Source of the DNA: Acidimicrobiia bacterium | GTDB lineage: Bacteria; Actinomycetota; Acidimicrobiia; Acidimicrobiales; SKKL01 | Assembly: GCA_016649895.1 (NCBI GenBank) | Contig: JAENWR010000012.1 | Coordinates: forward strand, 1-52,709 | Direction: 5' to 3' | DNA length: 52,709 nt | Part shown: in pieces, positions 34,630-43,564 of the stretch | Layout: each line of letters starts with the position of its first letter | Position numbering within the stretch: the first letter of the stretch is position 1 | Program-made: the position numbers and the translations under genes | The notes under the pieces: generated by a model | What the model was told of the DNA's origin: nothing | The model's input: only the letters and a program-made list of their open reading frames with translations | Databases searched by the model: none

Positions 34630-35988
34630 CTACTGCTGCACGAACTGGATCATGCCGGTCCAGAACGCTGCGGACCCTACCGCCGACGGCATGAGGTCGG
34701 AGGCGTCGAACCGTCCGGTGTCGTTGGCGAGGGCGTCGGTGAGCACCCCGGCCGCACCCGCGAGCAGTTCGTTGGCGTAGCAGTCGGCGCCGACCTCGAT
34801 GTTCGGCGAGATGCGCGAGCTGGCCTGCACCGAGCCCTGCTCGCACTGGACATCTGTGCCCGAGAAGGCGTCGAGGAAGTCGCGCACCTCAGGGGCGTTG
34901 CGGAACGCCACGGCGAGCTCGCCCGCGAACAGCGTGCCCTCCTCGTCGATGCCGGGCAGCGGGAACCAGTCGTAGTCGACCCCGGCTTCCACGCCCTCCG
35001 GGAAGAAGGCGTTGATGAAGCTGGCCTGACGGTGCAGGAAGCAGCCGGGCTCGTCGTCGAACATCGGGGCCGGTGCATCACCGAACGCGATGCTCGTGGT
35101 GTCGCTCGCTCCGCCGAGCACGTAGCCCTCGGTGAAGAGGATCTCACCGAACACCTCGGCGGCGCGGGTCACCTCGTCGCTGTCGAAGCCCAGCTCACCT
35201 GCCACCCACTGGTCGTAGGCATCCACGCCCGCGGTGCGGAGCATGATGTCCTCCATCCAGTCGGTGGCCGGCCACCCGGTGGCGCCGCCCGACTCGAAGC
35301 CGATGCACCACGGGGTGCCACCGTCGTCGACGATCTGGTCGGACAGGGCGATCATGTCGTCCCACGTCTCGGGGACCTCGTAGCCCGCAGCGTCGAAGTC
35401 GTCCTTCGGGTACCACACCATGCTCTTCAGGTTGATGTTCGTCGGCAGGCCGTAGTGCTTGCCGTTGTACTCCCCGAGCGACATGAAGTACTCGCCGAAG
35501 CGACCGTTGAGGTCGTCGATCTCGAAGCCGAGATCTTCGAGCGCGACAGCGTCGCCGGAGCGGGCCAACTCGATGACGGCGCCGGGCTGCGGGTACAGCA
35601 TGACGTCGGAGGGGTTGTTGCCCTCGACGCGGATCTGGGCCTGCTCCTCGAAGTCGGACGAGGCCTCGATCTCGGCGTCGTAGTCGGCGCCCGCGTTGAT
35701 CAGCTCGTCGACGATGGCCTGGAGGGCAGTCGCCTCCTCGGGTTCCATGGCGCCGAGGATCGAGACCGAGCCCTCGTTCTCGGACTCGGGGACCGGCTCC
35801 ACCTCTTCATCGGGTGGCGTGTCCGGCCACGCCTCGTCGATGGCGGCGAGCATGCTCGTGTCGATGCCCTCGCTCCCGCCGTTGTCACCACCGGTGGCAC
35901 CATCCTCGCCGCCGTCGTCGTCGCCGCAGGCGGCCAGGACGGCGGTGAACAGGATCGCCACCGCCAGAACACGTAGTAGTCGGTTCAT
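34630..35988 (-). CDS. Extracellular sugar-binding lipoprotein of ABC transporter
   Basis: 452 residues. Lipoprotein signal MNRLLRVLAVAILFTAVLAAC with lipobox LAAC (Cys21), then an acidic glycine-rich linker and a type 1 solute-binding fold: GSVSILGAMEPEEATALQAI, NPSDVMLYPQPG, LPTNINLKSMVWYPKDDFDAAG, VPETWDDMIALSD. The PQPG segment is typical of alpha-glucoside binding proteins (AglE). ATG 35988 overlaps the LacI stop (ATGA), with GGGGAG 7 bases ahead. Delivers a di- or oligosaccharide to the two permeases encoded next. Confidence 0.88.
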   Translation of the reverse strand: MNRLLRVLAVAILFTAVLAACGDDDGGEDGATGGDNGGSEGIDTSMLAAIDEAWPDTPPDEEVEPVPESENEGSVSILGAMEPEEATALQAIVDELINAGADYDAEIEASSDFEEQAQIRVEGNNPSDVMLYPQPGAVIELARSGDAVALEDLGFEIDDLNGRFGEYFMSLGEYNGKHYGLPTNINLKSMVWYPKDDFDAAGYEVPETWDDMIALSDQIVDDGGTPWCIGFESGGATGWPATDWMEDIMLRTAGVDAYDQWVAGELGFDSDEVTRAAEVFGEILFTEGYVLGGASDTTSIAFGDAPAPMFDDEPGCFLHRQASFINAFFPEGVEAGVDYDWFPLPGIDEEGTLFAGELAVAFRNAPEVRDFLDAFSGTDVQCEQGSVQASSRISPNIEVGADCYANELLAGAAGVLTDALANDTGRFDASDLMPSAVGSAAFWTGMIQFVQQ

Positions 35989-37031
35989 GTTGTCTCCCCT
36001 TGTGGTTCGGATGTTGCGCCCGGCGGAGCCGTGCTGGTCCGGGTGACGAGCTCGAGGTCGAGCTCGTGCACCTGAGGCTCGGGGGGATGTACCCCGAGTG
36101 CTTCGAGCAGCAACCGGGCCCCGAGCTGACCGCTGTGGAACAGCGGCCGTCGCACGGTGGTCAGGCCCAGGTGTGTTGCCATCTCGATGTCGTCGAACCC
36201 CACCACGGATACATCCTGCGGCATCCGGAGGCCGGCTGCACGGATCGCCTCGATGGCGCCGGCGGCCTGCACGTCGGAGCAGCAGACGATGGCGGTGGGG
36301 GGTTCGGGACCGGACAGGAGCTGCCCGGCCAGTTCTGTGCCGACGCCGCGCTCGTGCGGACCGTGCAGAACGAGCGCCTCGTCGGGTGTGATCCCCGCAT
36401 CGGCCATGGCCACTCGGTACCCGGTTTCGCGGAGGGCGGATGAGTTGAAGCCGAACTCGTTGTCGGGGTCGTCGCCCATGAAGCCGATCCGCCGGTGACC
36501 CAGATCGACGAGGTGCTCGGTGGCCATGCGGCCGCCCTCGGTGTCGTCGGTGACGACCGCCGGCAGGCCCTCGTGCTGCGCGTCGACCAAGACCACAGCC
36601 ATGCCGGTGGCCATGATGCGGGCCAGCTCGTCGTCGGCGAGGGGTAGCGACATCACGAGCAGGCCGTCGGCGCGCTGGCGGTTGAGGGTGGCCACGTGCT
36701 CGGCGCGGTGCTCGGGCGTCTCCACGTCGAACAAGACCAGGTCGTAGCGGCTGCCGCCGAGCGCGGCGACCACGCCACGCAGCCTCTCGATGGCCGAGGC
36801 CTGCGTGAAGAACGGAACGATGACGCCGATGGTCTGGCAGCGACCGCGCGAGAGCCCACGGGCGAGCGGGTTCGGCCGGTACTGGAGTGTGGCGATCGAC
36901 TCGAGCACCCGGGCGCGGGTGGTGGGGCTGACGCCAGCGCTCTCGTTGATGACCCGCGAGACGGTGCCGGCTCCCACCCCTGCATGTGCCGCCACCTCCC
37001 GGATCGTCACCATGCTGCCCCTCACGGTCAT
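35985..37031 (-). CDS. LacI family transcriptional regulator of the sugar operon
   Basis: 348 residues. LacI helix-turn-helix and hinge: VTIREVAAHAGVGAGTVSRVINESAGVSPTTRARV, NPLARGLSRGRCQTIGVIVP, then a periplasmic-binding-like sugar domain ending VPLFHSGQLG-type LacI C-terminus (TTVRRPLFHSGQLGARLLLEAL). The start is set at ATG 37031 because TACCAC lies 7 bases upstream; ATG 37013 is an alternative. The operator TGGAAGCGCTTCCA lies immediately upstream, so it should repress its own operon until the sugar binds. Confidence 0.88.
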   Translation of the reverse strand: MTVRGSMVTIREVAAHAGVGAGTVSRVINESAGVSPTTRARVLESIATLQYRPNPLARGLSRGRCQTIGVIVPFFTQASAIERLRGVVAALGGSRYDLVLFDVETPEHRAEHVATLNRQRADGLLVMSLPLADDELARIMATGMAVVLVDAQHEGLPAVVTDDTEGGRMATEHLVDLGHRRIGFMGDDPDNEFGFNSSALRETGYRVAMADAGITPDEALVLHGPHERGVGTELAGQLLSGPEPPTAIVCCSDVQAAGAIEAIRAAGLRMPQDVSVVGFDDIEMATHLGLTTVRRPLFHSGQLGARLLLEALGVHPPEPQVHELDLELVTRTSTAPPGATSEPQGETT

Positions 37032-37045
37032 CCCGGACGTGGTAT

Positions 37046-37059
37046 TGGAAGCGCTTCCA
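37046..37059. promoter_or_regulatory. LacI-family operator TGGAAGCGCTTCCA
   Basis: Perfect 14-base palindrome with the central CG of LacI/CebR/MalR operators (compare TGGGAGCGCTCCCA of CebR). It lies 2 bases upstream of the -10-like TACCAC (37044-37039), where a bound repressor would block polymerase. Confidence 0.8.
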
Positions 37060-37100
37060 CGTCGTGCCGCGGAAGCTAGCACGATCCCTTCGCCGAAGCG

Positions 37101-37114
37101 TGGAATCGGTTCCA
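37101..37114. promoter_or_regulatory. Second LacI-family operator TGGAATCGGTTCCA
   Basis: Same 14-base pattern with one mismatched pair at the inner positions, 55 bases (centre to centre) from the first operator. It could allow cooperative binding or looping, and might also affect the divergent gene at 37169. Confidence 0.6.
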
Positions 37115-37168
37115 TCCCGCCCAGTCGGCCCCGGCTTCGCCAACGGGGACCAGGGGTAACAGAGCGCC

Positions 37169-37621
37169 ATGGCGCTGAACTCCGTGATCCTGCCCATCGA
37201 TCCGCAGCGGCTCTTCGACGAGTACCTCCTGCACCCCGAGACCTACCCGATCTGGTTGGTCGGCGCCGACGAGATCCGCGCCATCGACGAGACCTGGCCG
37301 GCACCCGGTTCGCGCTTCCACCACACCGTCGGGCTGTGGCCGCTTCACCTCAAGGACTACACCGAGTCGGTGCAGGTGGATTCACCGCACACGTTTCGGC
37401 TCTTGGTGAAGGCCCGTCCACTGGTGCGAGCGTTGGTGACCTTCACGGTGCACGGAACCGACGACGAGAGCATCCTCGCCGTCGAGGAGCACCCGCAGTT
37501 CGGCCCGGCCGACATCGTGCTGCAGCCGCTCACCGACCCGCTCATCCACCTCCGCAACCAGGCGTCGCTGCGTCGGTTGGCGGCGCTCATCGCCGAACGG
37601 CACGACGCAGCGTCGAGCTGA
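37169..37621 (+). CDS. SRPBCC family protein
   Basis: 150 residues with the START/polyketide-cyclase-like helix-grip layout: LPIDPQRLFDEYLLHPETYPIWLVGADEI, PAPGSRFHHTVGLWPLHLKDY, VTFTVHGTDDESILAVEEHP. Such proteins bind hydrophobic ligands or cyclise polyketides; nothing shows which. Divergent from the sugar operon and tail-overlapping (35 bases) with the convergent flavoprotein gene. TAACAG 6 bases before ATG 37169 may be a weak -10 box. Confidence 0.75.
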   Translation: MALNSVILPIDPQRLFDEYLLHPETYPIWLVGADEIRAIDETWPAPGSRFHHTVGLWPLHLKDYTESVQVDSPHTFRLLVKARPLVRALVTFTVHGTDDESILAVEEHPQFGPADIVLQPLTDPLIHLRNQASLRRLAALIAERHDAASS

Positions 37622-39203
37622 CCCTCCGCATGCGATCGTGGAGCAGGGCGGCCTGCGCGGCGTTGGCGCCGCAGGCGCCGTGGACGCCGCCGCCCGGGTG
37701 GGCCGACGCCGACCCGAGGTAGAGACCGTCGAGGAAGGTCTCGGGTCGGCTGAGACCGATCGTCGGCCGGAAGATGAGTTGCTGGTGGAGGTGCGCGGTT
37801 CCGAGGTTCTTGTCGCCGCCGAGAAGGTTGGCATCGGCGGCTTCGAGGTCGTGGGGCGACTGGATCTGGCGCGAGCGGATGTGGCTCTGGAAGCCGGGGG
37901 CGAACTCCTCGATGCGGGCTTCCATGCGATCGGCGAACCGCTCGCCGTCGCCCGAGGCGCGGTCGGCCCAACGTCCCTCGATGCCCTCTCCCCCGGCGTC
38001 GCCCTTCACCTCCTGGGGGAGGCTCGTGTAGGCCCACATCGACTCGGTGCCCGCCGGCGAACGAGTCGCATCCGCCGTGGTCATCTGGCCGATGAGCATG
38101 AACGGATGGCTCGGCAGCATGCCGCAGGCGGTCTGGGCCATGGTCATCGTGAGCTCGTCGAGCGAGGCGGCGAGGTGCACGGTGCCGGCCGAGGTCACCT
38201 GGGGATCGGTCCACGGTGCCGGCCGGTCGAGGGCCCAGTTCACCTTGAAGGTGGCAGCCGCCCGCTGGTAGCGGTCGATGTCGCCACGCACCGGTGCGGG
38301 CACGATGCGCTGGTCGAGCAGGTCGCGGTACAGCGACGGCGCGACCACGTCGGCGATCACCGCACGGTTCGCCTCCACCGTGGCCGCGCCGCCCACGACG
38401 ACGCCGACGGCCCGGCCTCCTCGTTCCACGACGTGGGCGACGCGCGAGCTGCACCGCACCACCCCGCCCTTCGACTCGAGGCGACGCACGAGGGCATCGG
38501 TGAGGCCCTGCGCGCCGCCGCGCGGCACCGGCCACCCGTGACCCTGCGCGATGGCGGCGAGGAGCAGGCCGAAGAAGGCACTGGCCGCCGCCTCGGGCGC
38601 CAGGTCGGTGTGCAGCGCGTTGCCGGCGAGCAGCAACCCCCCGCCAGCGCCCCCGAAGCGCTCCTCGGCCAGTCGGCGCACCGGGAGCAGGGCGGTGCGG
38701 GCGAACTGGCCGAGCCCCCGCACGCCCAAGTGGCCGGCCAGACGGGCACCGGCGCGCACCGGTGGGAACGGACCCATGATCGCCGCGATCAGGGGCTCCT
38801 CGATCCGAGCGAACTCCCCGTAGAGCTCCTGCCAAGCGGCACCGTCGCCCCGACGGAACTGGTCGAGCGAACGGGCCGTGCGCTCGATGTCGCGGCTCAC
38901 GATGACAGCGGGGCCGTCGAGGGTCGGATGGGCGAGGACGTCGGGGGCGTGGCTCCATTCGAGTCCGTGCGAACCGAGGTCCAGACGCTGGAACGAGGGC
39001 GACACGATCGTCATCGGGTAGAAAGCGCTGAAAAGATCGACGACGAACCCGGGGTCGAGCGTCTCGGCACTGCGCACCCCTCCACCCGGGGTCTCTTCGG
39101 CTTCGAGCACCACCACCGACCACCCGTGGTCGGCGAGCACGTTGGCGGCAACCAGACCGTTGGGTCCGGCACCGATGATCACCCCGTCGAACGCGTCAGA
39201 CAT
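37587..39203 (-). CDS. Phytoene-desaturase-like FAD oxidoreductase (PYROXD2-like)
   Basis: 538 residues. FAD-binding N-terminus FDGVIIGAGPNGLVAANVLADHGWSVVVLEAEETPGGG with GAGPNG at 11-16, and the C-terminal ASAHPGGGVHGACGANAAQAAL, the usual end of CrtI/PYROXD2 proteins. Substrate is probably a carotenoid, polyene or other lipid, but no carotenoid genes adjoin. ATG 39203 has TAGACC 6 bases upstream. Its last 35 bases overlap the end of the SRPBCC gene on the other strand. Confidence 0.85.
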   Translation of the reverse strand: MSDAFDGVIIGAGPNGLVAANVLADHGWSVVVLEAEETPGGGVRSAETLDPGFVVDLFSAFYPMTIVSPSFQRLDLGSHGLEWSHAPDVLAHPTLDGPAVIVSRDIERTARSLDQFRRGDGAAWQELYGEFARIEEPLIAAIMGPFPPVRAGARLAGHLGVRGLGQFARTALLPVRRLAEERFGGAGGGLLLAGNALHTDLAPEAAASAFFGLLLAAIAQGHGWPVPRGGAQGLTDALVRRLESKGGVVRCSSRVAHVVERGGRAVGVVVGGAATVEANRAVIADVVAPSLYRDLLDQRIVPAPVRGDIDRYQRAAATFKVNWALDRPAPWTDPQVTSAGTVHLAASLDELTMTMAQTACGMLPSHPFMLIGQMTTADATRSPAGTESMWAYTSLPQEVKGDAGGEGIEGRWADRASGDGERFADRMEARIEEFAPGFQSHIRSRQIQSPHDLEAADANLLGGDKNLGTAHLHQQLIFRPTIGLSRPETFLDGLYLGSASAHPGGGVHGACGANAAQAALLHDRMRRVSSTLRRAVRR

Positions 39204-39275
39204 CGGCCCGGTCTACCCCACCTCCGCGGGCCCAACCGGGACCGCCGCCGGCCTGACCCGTGGTCTACTGACCCT

Positions 39276-39764
39276 GTGTCGCCACCTCGCCTGCCCCGCC
39301 GGCTGATCGCCGCGGCCCACCTTGCCGGCAGCGCCACGCTCGTCGTCGGGACGTTCCTCCCCTGGCTCTACAGCGGCCAGCGCGGCCTCGACATCTACGA
39401 GCTCGGCCAGGCCGCCCACCGCCTCGAGATCGTCGAGGAACGCTGGTTGATCGCGCCGATCGCGTTCGTGCCGCTGATCCTCGTCCTCTCCCTCCTCGCC
39501 CGTTGGGCGGGCCGTCGGATGCTCACCCACGTGCTCGGCCTCTTCGCCGCCGGCTACACCGCGGCCGGCGCACTTGCGCTCCGCGGCACCGGCCTCCCTT
39601 CTGGTCGAGGCATCGATGCCGCCCTGCTCGGATCGTCGGTGATCGCGGTCGGAGCCGTCGCGGAACTAATCTTCACGACAACGCGGCATCGACAGAGCCC
39701 GGCGGCGACGGCGGCACCCCGCCGTCGCGCGGCGCCCGAACCACCACGGAGCAAGATCTCATGA
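39276..39764 (+). CDS. Small membrane protein, function unknown
   Basis: 162 residues, four hydrophobic spans: LIAAAHLAGSATLVVGTFLPWLY, LIAPIAFVPLILVLSLLAR, MLTHVLGLFAAGYTAAGALAL and ALLGSSVIAVGAVAELIF, then a basic, proline-rich tail. No family recognised. GTG 39276 has TCTACT 6 bases ahead and no better start nearby. The stop overlaps the start of the DUF2510 gene (ATGA), so the two are made together and may work together. Confidence 0.75.
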   Translation: MSPPRLPRRLIAAAHLAGSATLVVGTFLPWLYSGQRGLDIYELGQAAHRLEIVEERWLIAPIAFVPLILVLSLLARWAGRRMLTHVLGLFAAGYTAAGALALRGTGLPSGRGIDAALLGSSVIAVGAVAELIFTTTRHRQSPAATAAPRRRAAPEPPRSKIS

Positions 39765-41656
39765 CCACACCGGCCGGTTGGTACCAGGACCCCAGCGGCG
39801 ACGGCCAGCGCTACTGGGACGGCGAGAGCTGGACCGAGCACGTCGCTCCCATCACCGTGGCCGCAGCGTCCACCGACGCCTCCACCAGCGCAGTCGACGA
39901 CGGTGTGGCGGCGGACGGCGCCGCGTTCGTGGCCCCACTCGCCACCGAGCCCGCGGCGGCCGGGTCACGTTCTCCCGCCAAGCTCATCGGCGGCCTGGCT
40001 GCGGCTGCCGTGGTCGCCGTGGCCGGGTTCTTCGCCTACAGCCAACTGGCCAGCGCCAGCGGCGGCGCCGACTCGCCCGAGGAAGCCGTCTCGAACCTCA
40101 TGTCCGCGCTCAGCGACGAGGACCTCGTGGGGATGTCCGAGGTCCTGCTCCCCGGCGAGCGTCGCACCTTCGTCGACCCGGCCCTCGAGGGTCTCGGGCA
40201 CCTCCAACGCTGGGGCATCCTCGACGAGGGTCTCGACACCTCCGACGTCGCCGGACTCGACCTCGAGGTCGAGGAGCTCGACACCCGGGCCGAGGCCGTC
40301 ACCGACGACATCGTCAACGTCTATGCCAGCGCCACTGTGAGTGCCAGCATCGATGGCGAGTCCCTCCCCGTCGGCGATCTCGTCAAAGACCTTGCTCTCG
40401 ACGACCAGGACATGTCCGAGCTCGACACCGAGGCCGAGTCCGAAGAGTTCAGCGACATGCGGATCACGACGGTCGAGGAGGATGGTCGCTGGTACGTGAG
40501 CATGCTCTACACCACGGCCGAGGCAGCCCGCATGGAGATGGATGCCGCACCCATCGCCGCCGAGGACGGCCTGGCCGCCATCGGCGCCGACTCGCCGGGA
40601 GAGGTGGTCGACGGCATGGTCGACGCCATCGCCGACATGGACCTCGAGGGCGTCATCGCCCGCCTCAACCCCGACGAGGCCCAGGCCCTCCAGCGCTACG
40701 CCCCCCTGTTCATCGGCGAGGCCCAGGCCGAGATCGACGAGGCCGTCGCCGAGGCCGGCGTCGAGCTCGAGGTCACCGATGTGGAGTACGACATCGTCGA
40801 GCGCGACGGCATCGCCATCGTGCAGTTCCGCGGCATCGCGCTCAACGGCGTCGTCGACGGCGAGGAGTTCGCCTTTGAGTTCGCCGAGGGGTGCATCTCG
40901 GCCACCGTCGAGGGTGAGACCGAAGAGGAATGCCTTCCTGAGGTCGAGGTCGACCTGTCAGAGTCGCCCATCGGCGACATCGGCGAGATCTTCTCCGACA
41001 TGGACGAGCTCGGCCTTGTCGTCGCCGAGCGCGACGGGCAGTGGTACGTCAGCCCGATCCGCACCTACAGCGACATCATCCTCACGGTGATGCGGGCCAT
41101 CGACCGCGACGAGCTCGAGCGCTTCATCAACGCCATCGAGGACGGCAGCTTCGCCGAATGGATCGAGACCCTGATCGACGAGAGCTTCGAGAACACGTTC
41201 GCGTTCTCCGAGGACATGGTCGACGACGCTGTCGGAGGCAGCGGGTTCGAGATCACCGAGCAGGACGACCCCGACCCCGAGCTCGCCGACCTGCGCGATG
41301 CCTGCGGCGACGGCGACATGGAAGCCTGCGACGACCTCTATTGGTCGACCTCCGTCGGATCCGACGACGAGGAGTACGGCAGCACCTGCGGAGGCACCTC
41401 CGAGGAGACCAACGGCGGCTGCACCGACCTCGACGCCGACAGCCCCACGACGACGGCACCCCCGACCGATCCGGGCGGGTCCAACTCCGGTGACGATGCC
41501 GAGCTCGGCGCCATGCGCGATGCCTGTGGCGGTGGCGACATGACGGCCTGCGACGACCTCTACTGGGCGACCCCCGTCGGATCCGTCGACGAGGAGTTCG
41601 GCAGCACCTGCGGTGGCACCACAGAACCGACGCGAGGTGGCTGCGCCGGGGGCTGA
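39761..41656 (+). CDS. DUF2510 membrane protein with two C-terminal cysteine modules
   Basis: 631 residues. DUF2510 at 1-30 (TPAGWYQDPSGDGQRYWDGESWTEH), a single span near 75-97 (LIGGLAAAAVVAVAGFFAYS), then a large acidic extracellular part. Two related repeats start at VSNLMSALSDEDLVGMSEVL and VDGMVDAIADMDLEGVIARL. The C-terminus has two copies of a four-cysteine module, DACGDGDMEACDDLYW...STCGGT...GGC, near 509-553 and 583-628, joined by a Ser/Thr/Pro linker. Function unknown; a surface or envelope role is likely. Coupled to the membrane protein upstream. Confidence 0.8.
   Translation: MTTPAGWYQDPSGDGQRYWDGESWTEHVAPITVAAASTDASTSAVDDGVAADGAAFVAPLATEPAAAGSRSPAKLIGGLAAAAVVAVAGFFAYSQLASASGGADSPEEAVSNLMSALSDEDLVGMSEVLLPGERRTFVDPALEGLGHLQRWGILDEGLDTSDVAGLDLEVEELDTRAEAVTDDIVNVYASATVSASIDGESLPVGDLVKDLALDDQDMSELDTEAESEEFSDMRITTVEEDGRWYVSMLYTTAEAARMEMDAAPIAAEDGLAAIGADSPGEVVDGMVDAIADMDLEGVIARLNPDEAQALQRYAPLFIGEAQAEIDEAVAEAGVELEVTDVEYDIVERDGIAIVQFRGIALNGVVDGEEFAFEFAEGCISATVEGETEEECLPEVEVDLSESPIGDIGEIFSDMDELGLVVAERDGQWYVSPIRTYSDIILTVMRAIDRDELERFINAIEDGSFAEWIETLIDESFENTFAFSEDMVDDAVGGSGFEITEQDDPDPELADLRDACGDGDMEACDDLYWSTSVGSDDEEYGSTCGGTSEETNGGCTDLDADSPTTTAPPTDPGGSNSGDDAELGAMRDACGGGDMTACDDLYWATPVGSVDEEFGSTCGGTTEPTRGGCAGG
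41285..41643 (+). repeat. Direct repeat encoding the duplicated cysteine module
   Basis: The stretches 41285-41420 and 41508-41643 are closely similar over about 136 bases, including GCGCGATGCCTG and CGGCAGCACCTGCGG. They encode the two C-terminal modules of the DUF2510 protein, an internal duplication. Confidence 0.75.
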
Positions 41657-41717
41657 CCCCGACATGCAGCAGGCCACGTCCCGCCGTCGTTCACGCGCGG
41701 GCGACGGGCTGGAGCCG

Positions 41718-41735
41718 GCTCAGCCGGCGCTGAGC
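41718..41735. terminator. Hairpin between convergent genes
   Basis: GCTCAGC-CGGC-GCTGAGC, 7-base perfect arms, across the last codon and stop of the acyl-CoA ligase gene and downstream of the DUF2510 gene. Could end both transcripts; there is no U-run. Confidence 0.35.
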
Positions 41736-43399
41736 TCGTCGCGCAGCTCGCGCTTGAGCACCTTGCCCGCCGGATTGCGGGGCAGCGGCTCGTCGCGGAA
41801 CCAGATGTGGGTGGGCACCTTGAACCCGGCCAGGCGCTCGCGCACGTGCGCCTGGATCTCCTCGGCCGTCGCCTCCTTGCCCGGCCGCAGGACCAGCACC
41901 GCCCCGAGCTCCTCGCCGAGGATCCGGTGGGCCACGCCGAGCACGCACGCCTCGGTGATCGCGGGGTGCTCGTAGAGAACGCCTTCGACCTCGGCGCAGT
42001 AGATGTTCTCGCCGCCTCGGATGACGACGTCCTTCGCCCGATCAGCGATGGTGACGAACCCCTCGTCGTCGATCGTGGCCAGGTCGCCGGTGTGCAGCCA
42101 GCCATCGACGAAGGTGCTGGCCGTCTCCTCCGGCTTGTTCCAGTAGCCGCGCACCACGTTCGGTCCCTTGATGAGCAGCTCGCCGACCTCGCCCAACGCC
42201 ACGTCGTCGCCGGCGGGATCGACGATGCGGATGTCGACCACCGTGAGCGGCCGTCCGATGCTGTGGGGCTTGCGCACATAGTCGGCACCGCCGTTGGCGA
42301 TGGCCACCGACGACGTCTCGGTGAGGCCGTAGCCGTTGCCGGGCGCGGCGAGCGTGAAGCTCTCGCCGATGCGACGCACCAGCTCGGGGGGCGCCGGCGC
42401 GCCGCCGTAGCCGATGGACTGCACACTCGACAGGTCGTGCTGGTCGAAGGTGGGCGACTCGAGCACCTCCCACACCATGCTCGGCACCCCGCCGAAGCTG
42501 GTGAGCCGCTCACGCTCGATGAGCTCGAGGGCGCGCTCGGGGTTCCAGCGGTACATCATCACCAGCTTCGAGCCGGCCCAGGTGCTGCCCACCATCGTGG
42601 CGTGGCAGCCAGTGACGTGGAACAGCGGGACCGACAGGAGCCGACCCATCTGCGGCCGTTCGGTGAAGTGCAGGAGCTCCTTGCCGGTGAACGCCGCAGC
42701 TCGGGCCACGCCGAAGTCGCCGTTGGCGGTGATCGTGCAGATGTTGCGGTGGGTGCCGACTGCGCCCTTGGGCACGCCGGTGGTACCGGAGGTGTAGAAG
42801 ATGGTGGCGTCGTCGTCCGGGTCGAGCGCCACCTCGGGCAGCTCGGTGGCCGAACTGGCCGCGATCACCTCGTCGAACGGCAGCCAGCCCTCGACGTCGC
42901 CCCGAGCCACGATGCGAACCTCGACCGCTGTGGCCGCCAGGTGCGGCTCCAGTCGCAGCGCCCGCTCCTCGTCGGCGATGAGCACCATCGCCCCGGAGTC
43001 GGCAAGGGCGTACTCGAGCTCGGATCCGGTCCACCAGGCGTTGAGCGGCACCGCGATCCCGCCGGCCGCGGCGGTCGCCCAGAACGCTGCGATCCACTCG
43101 GGGAAGTTGCGCATGGCGATGGCGACCCGGTCGCCCTTGGCCACGCCGAGCTCGTTGACGAGCCGGTCGGCCAGCTTGGCGACGATGTCGAAGTGCTCGG
43201 CGAAGGTCCACGAGTCGTCTTCGTAGACCACGAAGGTCCGGTCGCCGTACTCCCGCGACCGCCGCAGCGTGTCGACGAGGCTGGCCGGCGCGTTCACGAA
43301 CACGCGCGTGGCGGTGCCCCGGATGTCCACCTCGGCGATCTCGTGCGGACCCCCCGCGCCGGTCAACTGGTCCATGACCTCGTCGCGCATCATCGTCAT
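41720..43399 (-). CDS. Acyl-CoA synthetase / AMP-dependent ligase
   Basis: 559 residues of the ANL superfamily. P-loop TIFYTSGTTGVPKGA near 200, GNGYGLTETSS near 345, GWLHTGDLATIDDEGF near 435, and the C-terminal lysine motif NPAGKVLKRELRDEL. Activates a carboxylic acid, probably a fatty or aromatic acid, to its CoA ester through an acyl-adenylate. ATG 43399 with GGGGGGAA just upstream was chosen; longer frames add no homologous sequence. Stands alone, convergent with the DUF2510 gene. Confidence 0.88.
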   Translation of the reverse strand: MTMMRDEVMDQLTGAGGPHEIAEVDIRGTATRVFVNAPASLVDTLRRSREYGDRTFVVYEDDSWTFAEHFDIVAKLADRLVNELGVAKGDRVAIAMRNFPEWIAAFWATAAAGGIAVPLNAWWTGSELEYALADSGAMVLIADEERALRLEPHLAATAVEVRIVARGDVEGWLPFDEVIAASSATELPEVALDPDDDATIFYTSGTTGVPKGAVGTHRNICTITANGDFGVARAAAFTGKELLHFTERPQMGRLLSVPLFHVTGCHATMVGSTWAGSKLVMMYRWNPERALELIERERLTSFGGVPSMVWEVLESPTFDQHDLSSVQSIGYGGAPAPPELVRRIGESFTLAAPGNGYGLTETSSVAIANGGADYVRKPHSIGRPLTVVDIRIVDPAGDDVALGEVGELLIKGPNVVRGYWNKPEETASTFVDGWLHTGDLATIDDEGFVTIADRAKDVVIRGGENIYCAEVEGVLYEHPAITEACVLGVAHRILGEELGAVLVLRPGKEATAEEIQAHVRERLAGFKVPTHIWFRDEPLPRNPAGKVLKRELRDELSAG

Positions 43400-43552
43400 C
43401 GTTCCCCCCGGGGCCTGATCGTCCGGACGCGACCGCGACCGGACCTGATGGATTCCGACGGTACCGGCCGGTCGACGGGCACCGCCAACACCCACGCGAT
43501 GCCTGTCCTCCGACATGGAGGCACTTGGTCCGACGGCAGGTAGCCGATGTCG

Positions 43553-43558
43553 TAGCGT
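43553..43558 (+). promoter_or_regulatory. -10 element TAGCGT of the chorismate mutase gene
   Basis: TAGCGT, TCGACC, then ATG 43565: TANNNT with 6-base spacing, leaderless. Confidence 0.5.
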
Positions 43559-43564
43559 TCGACC

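Noticed and set aside
37046..37059. Naming the LacI operon cebR-cebEFG-bglC outright
   Set aside because: Gene order and operator are similar, but the operator differs at two positions and the transporter proteins look more like AglEFG, so the substrate is left open.
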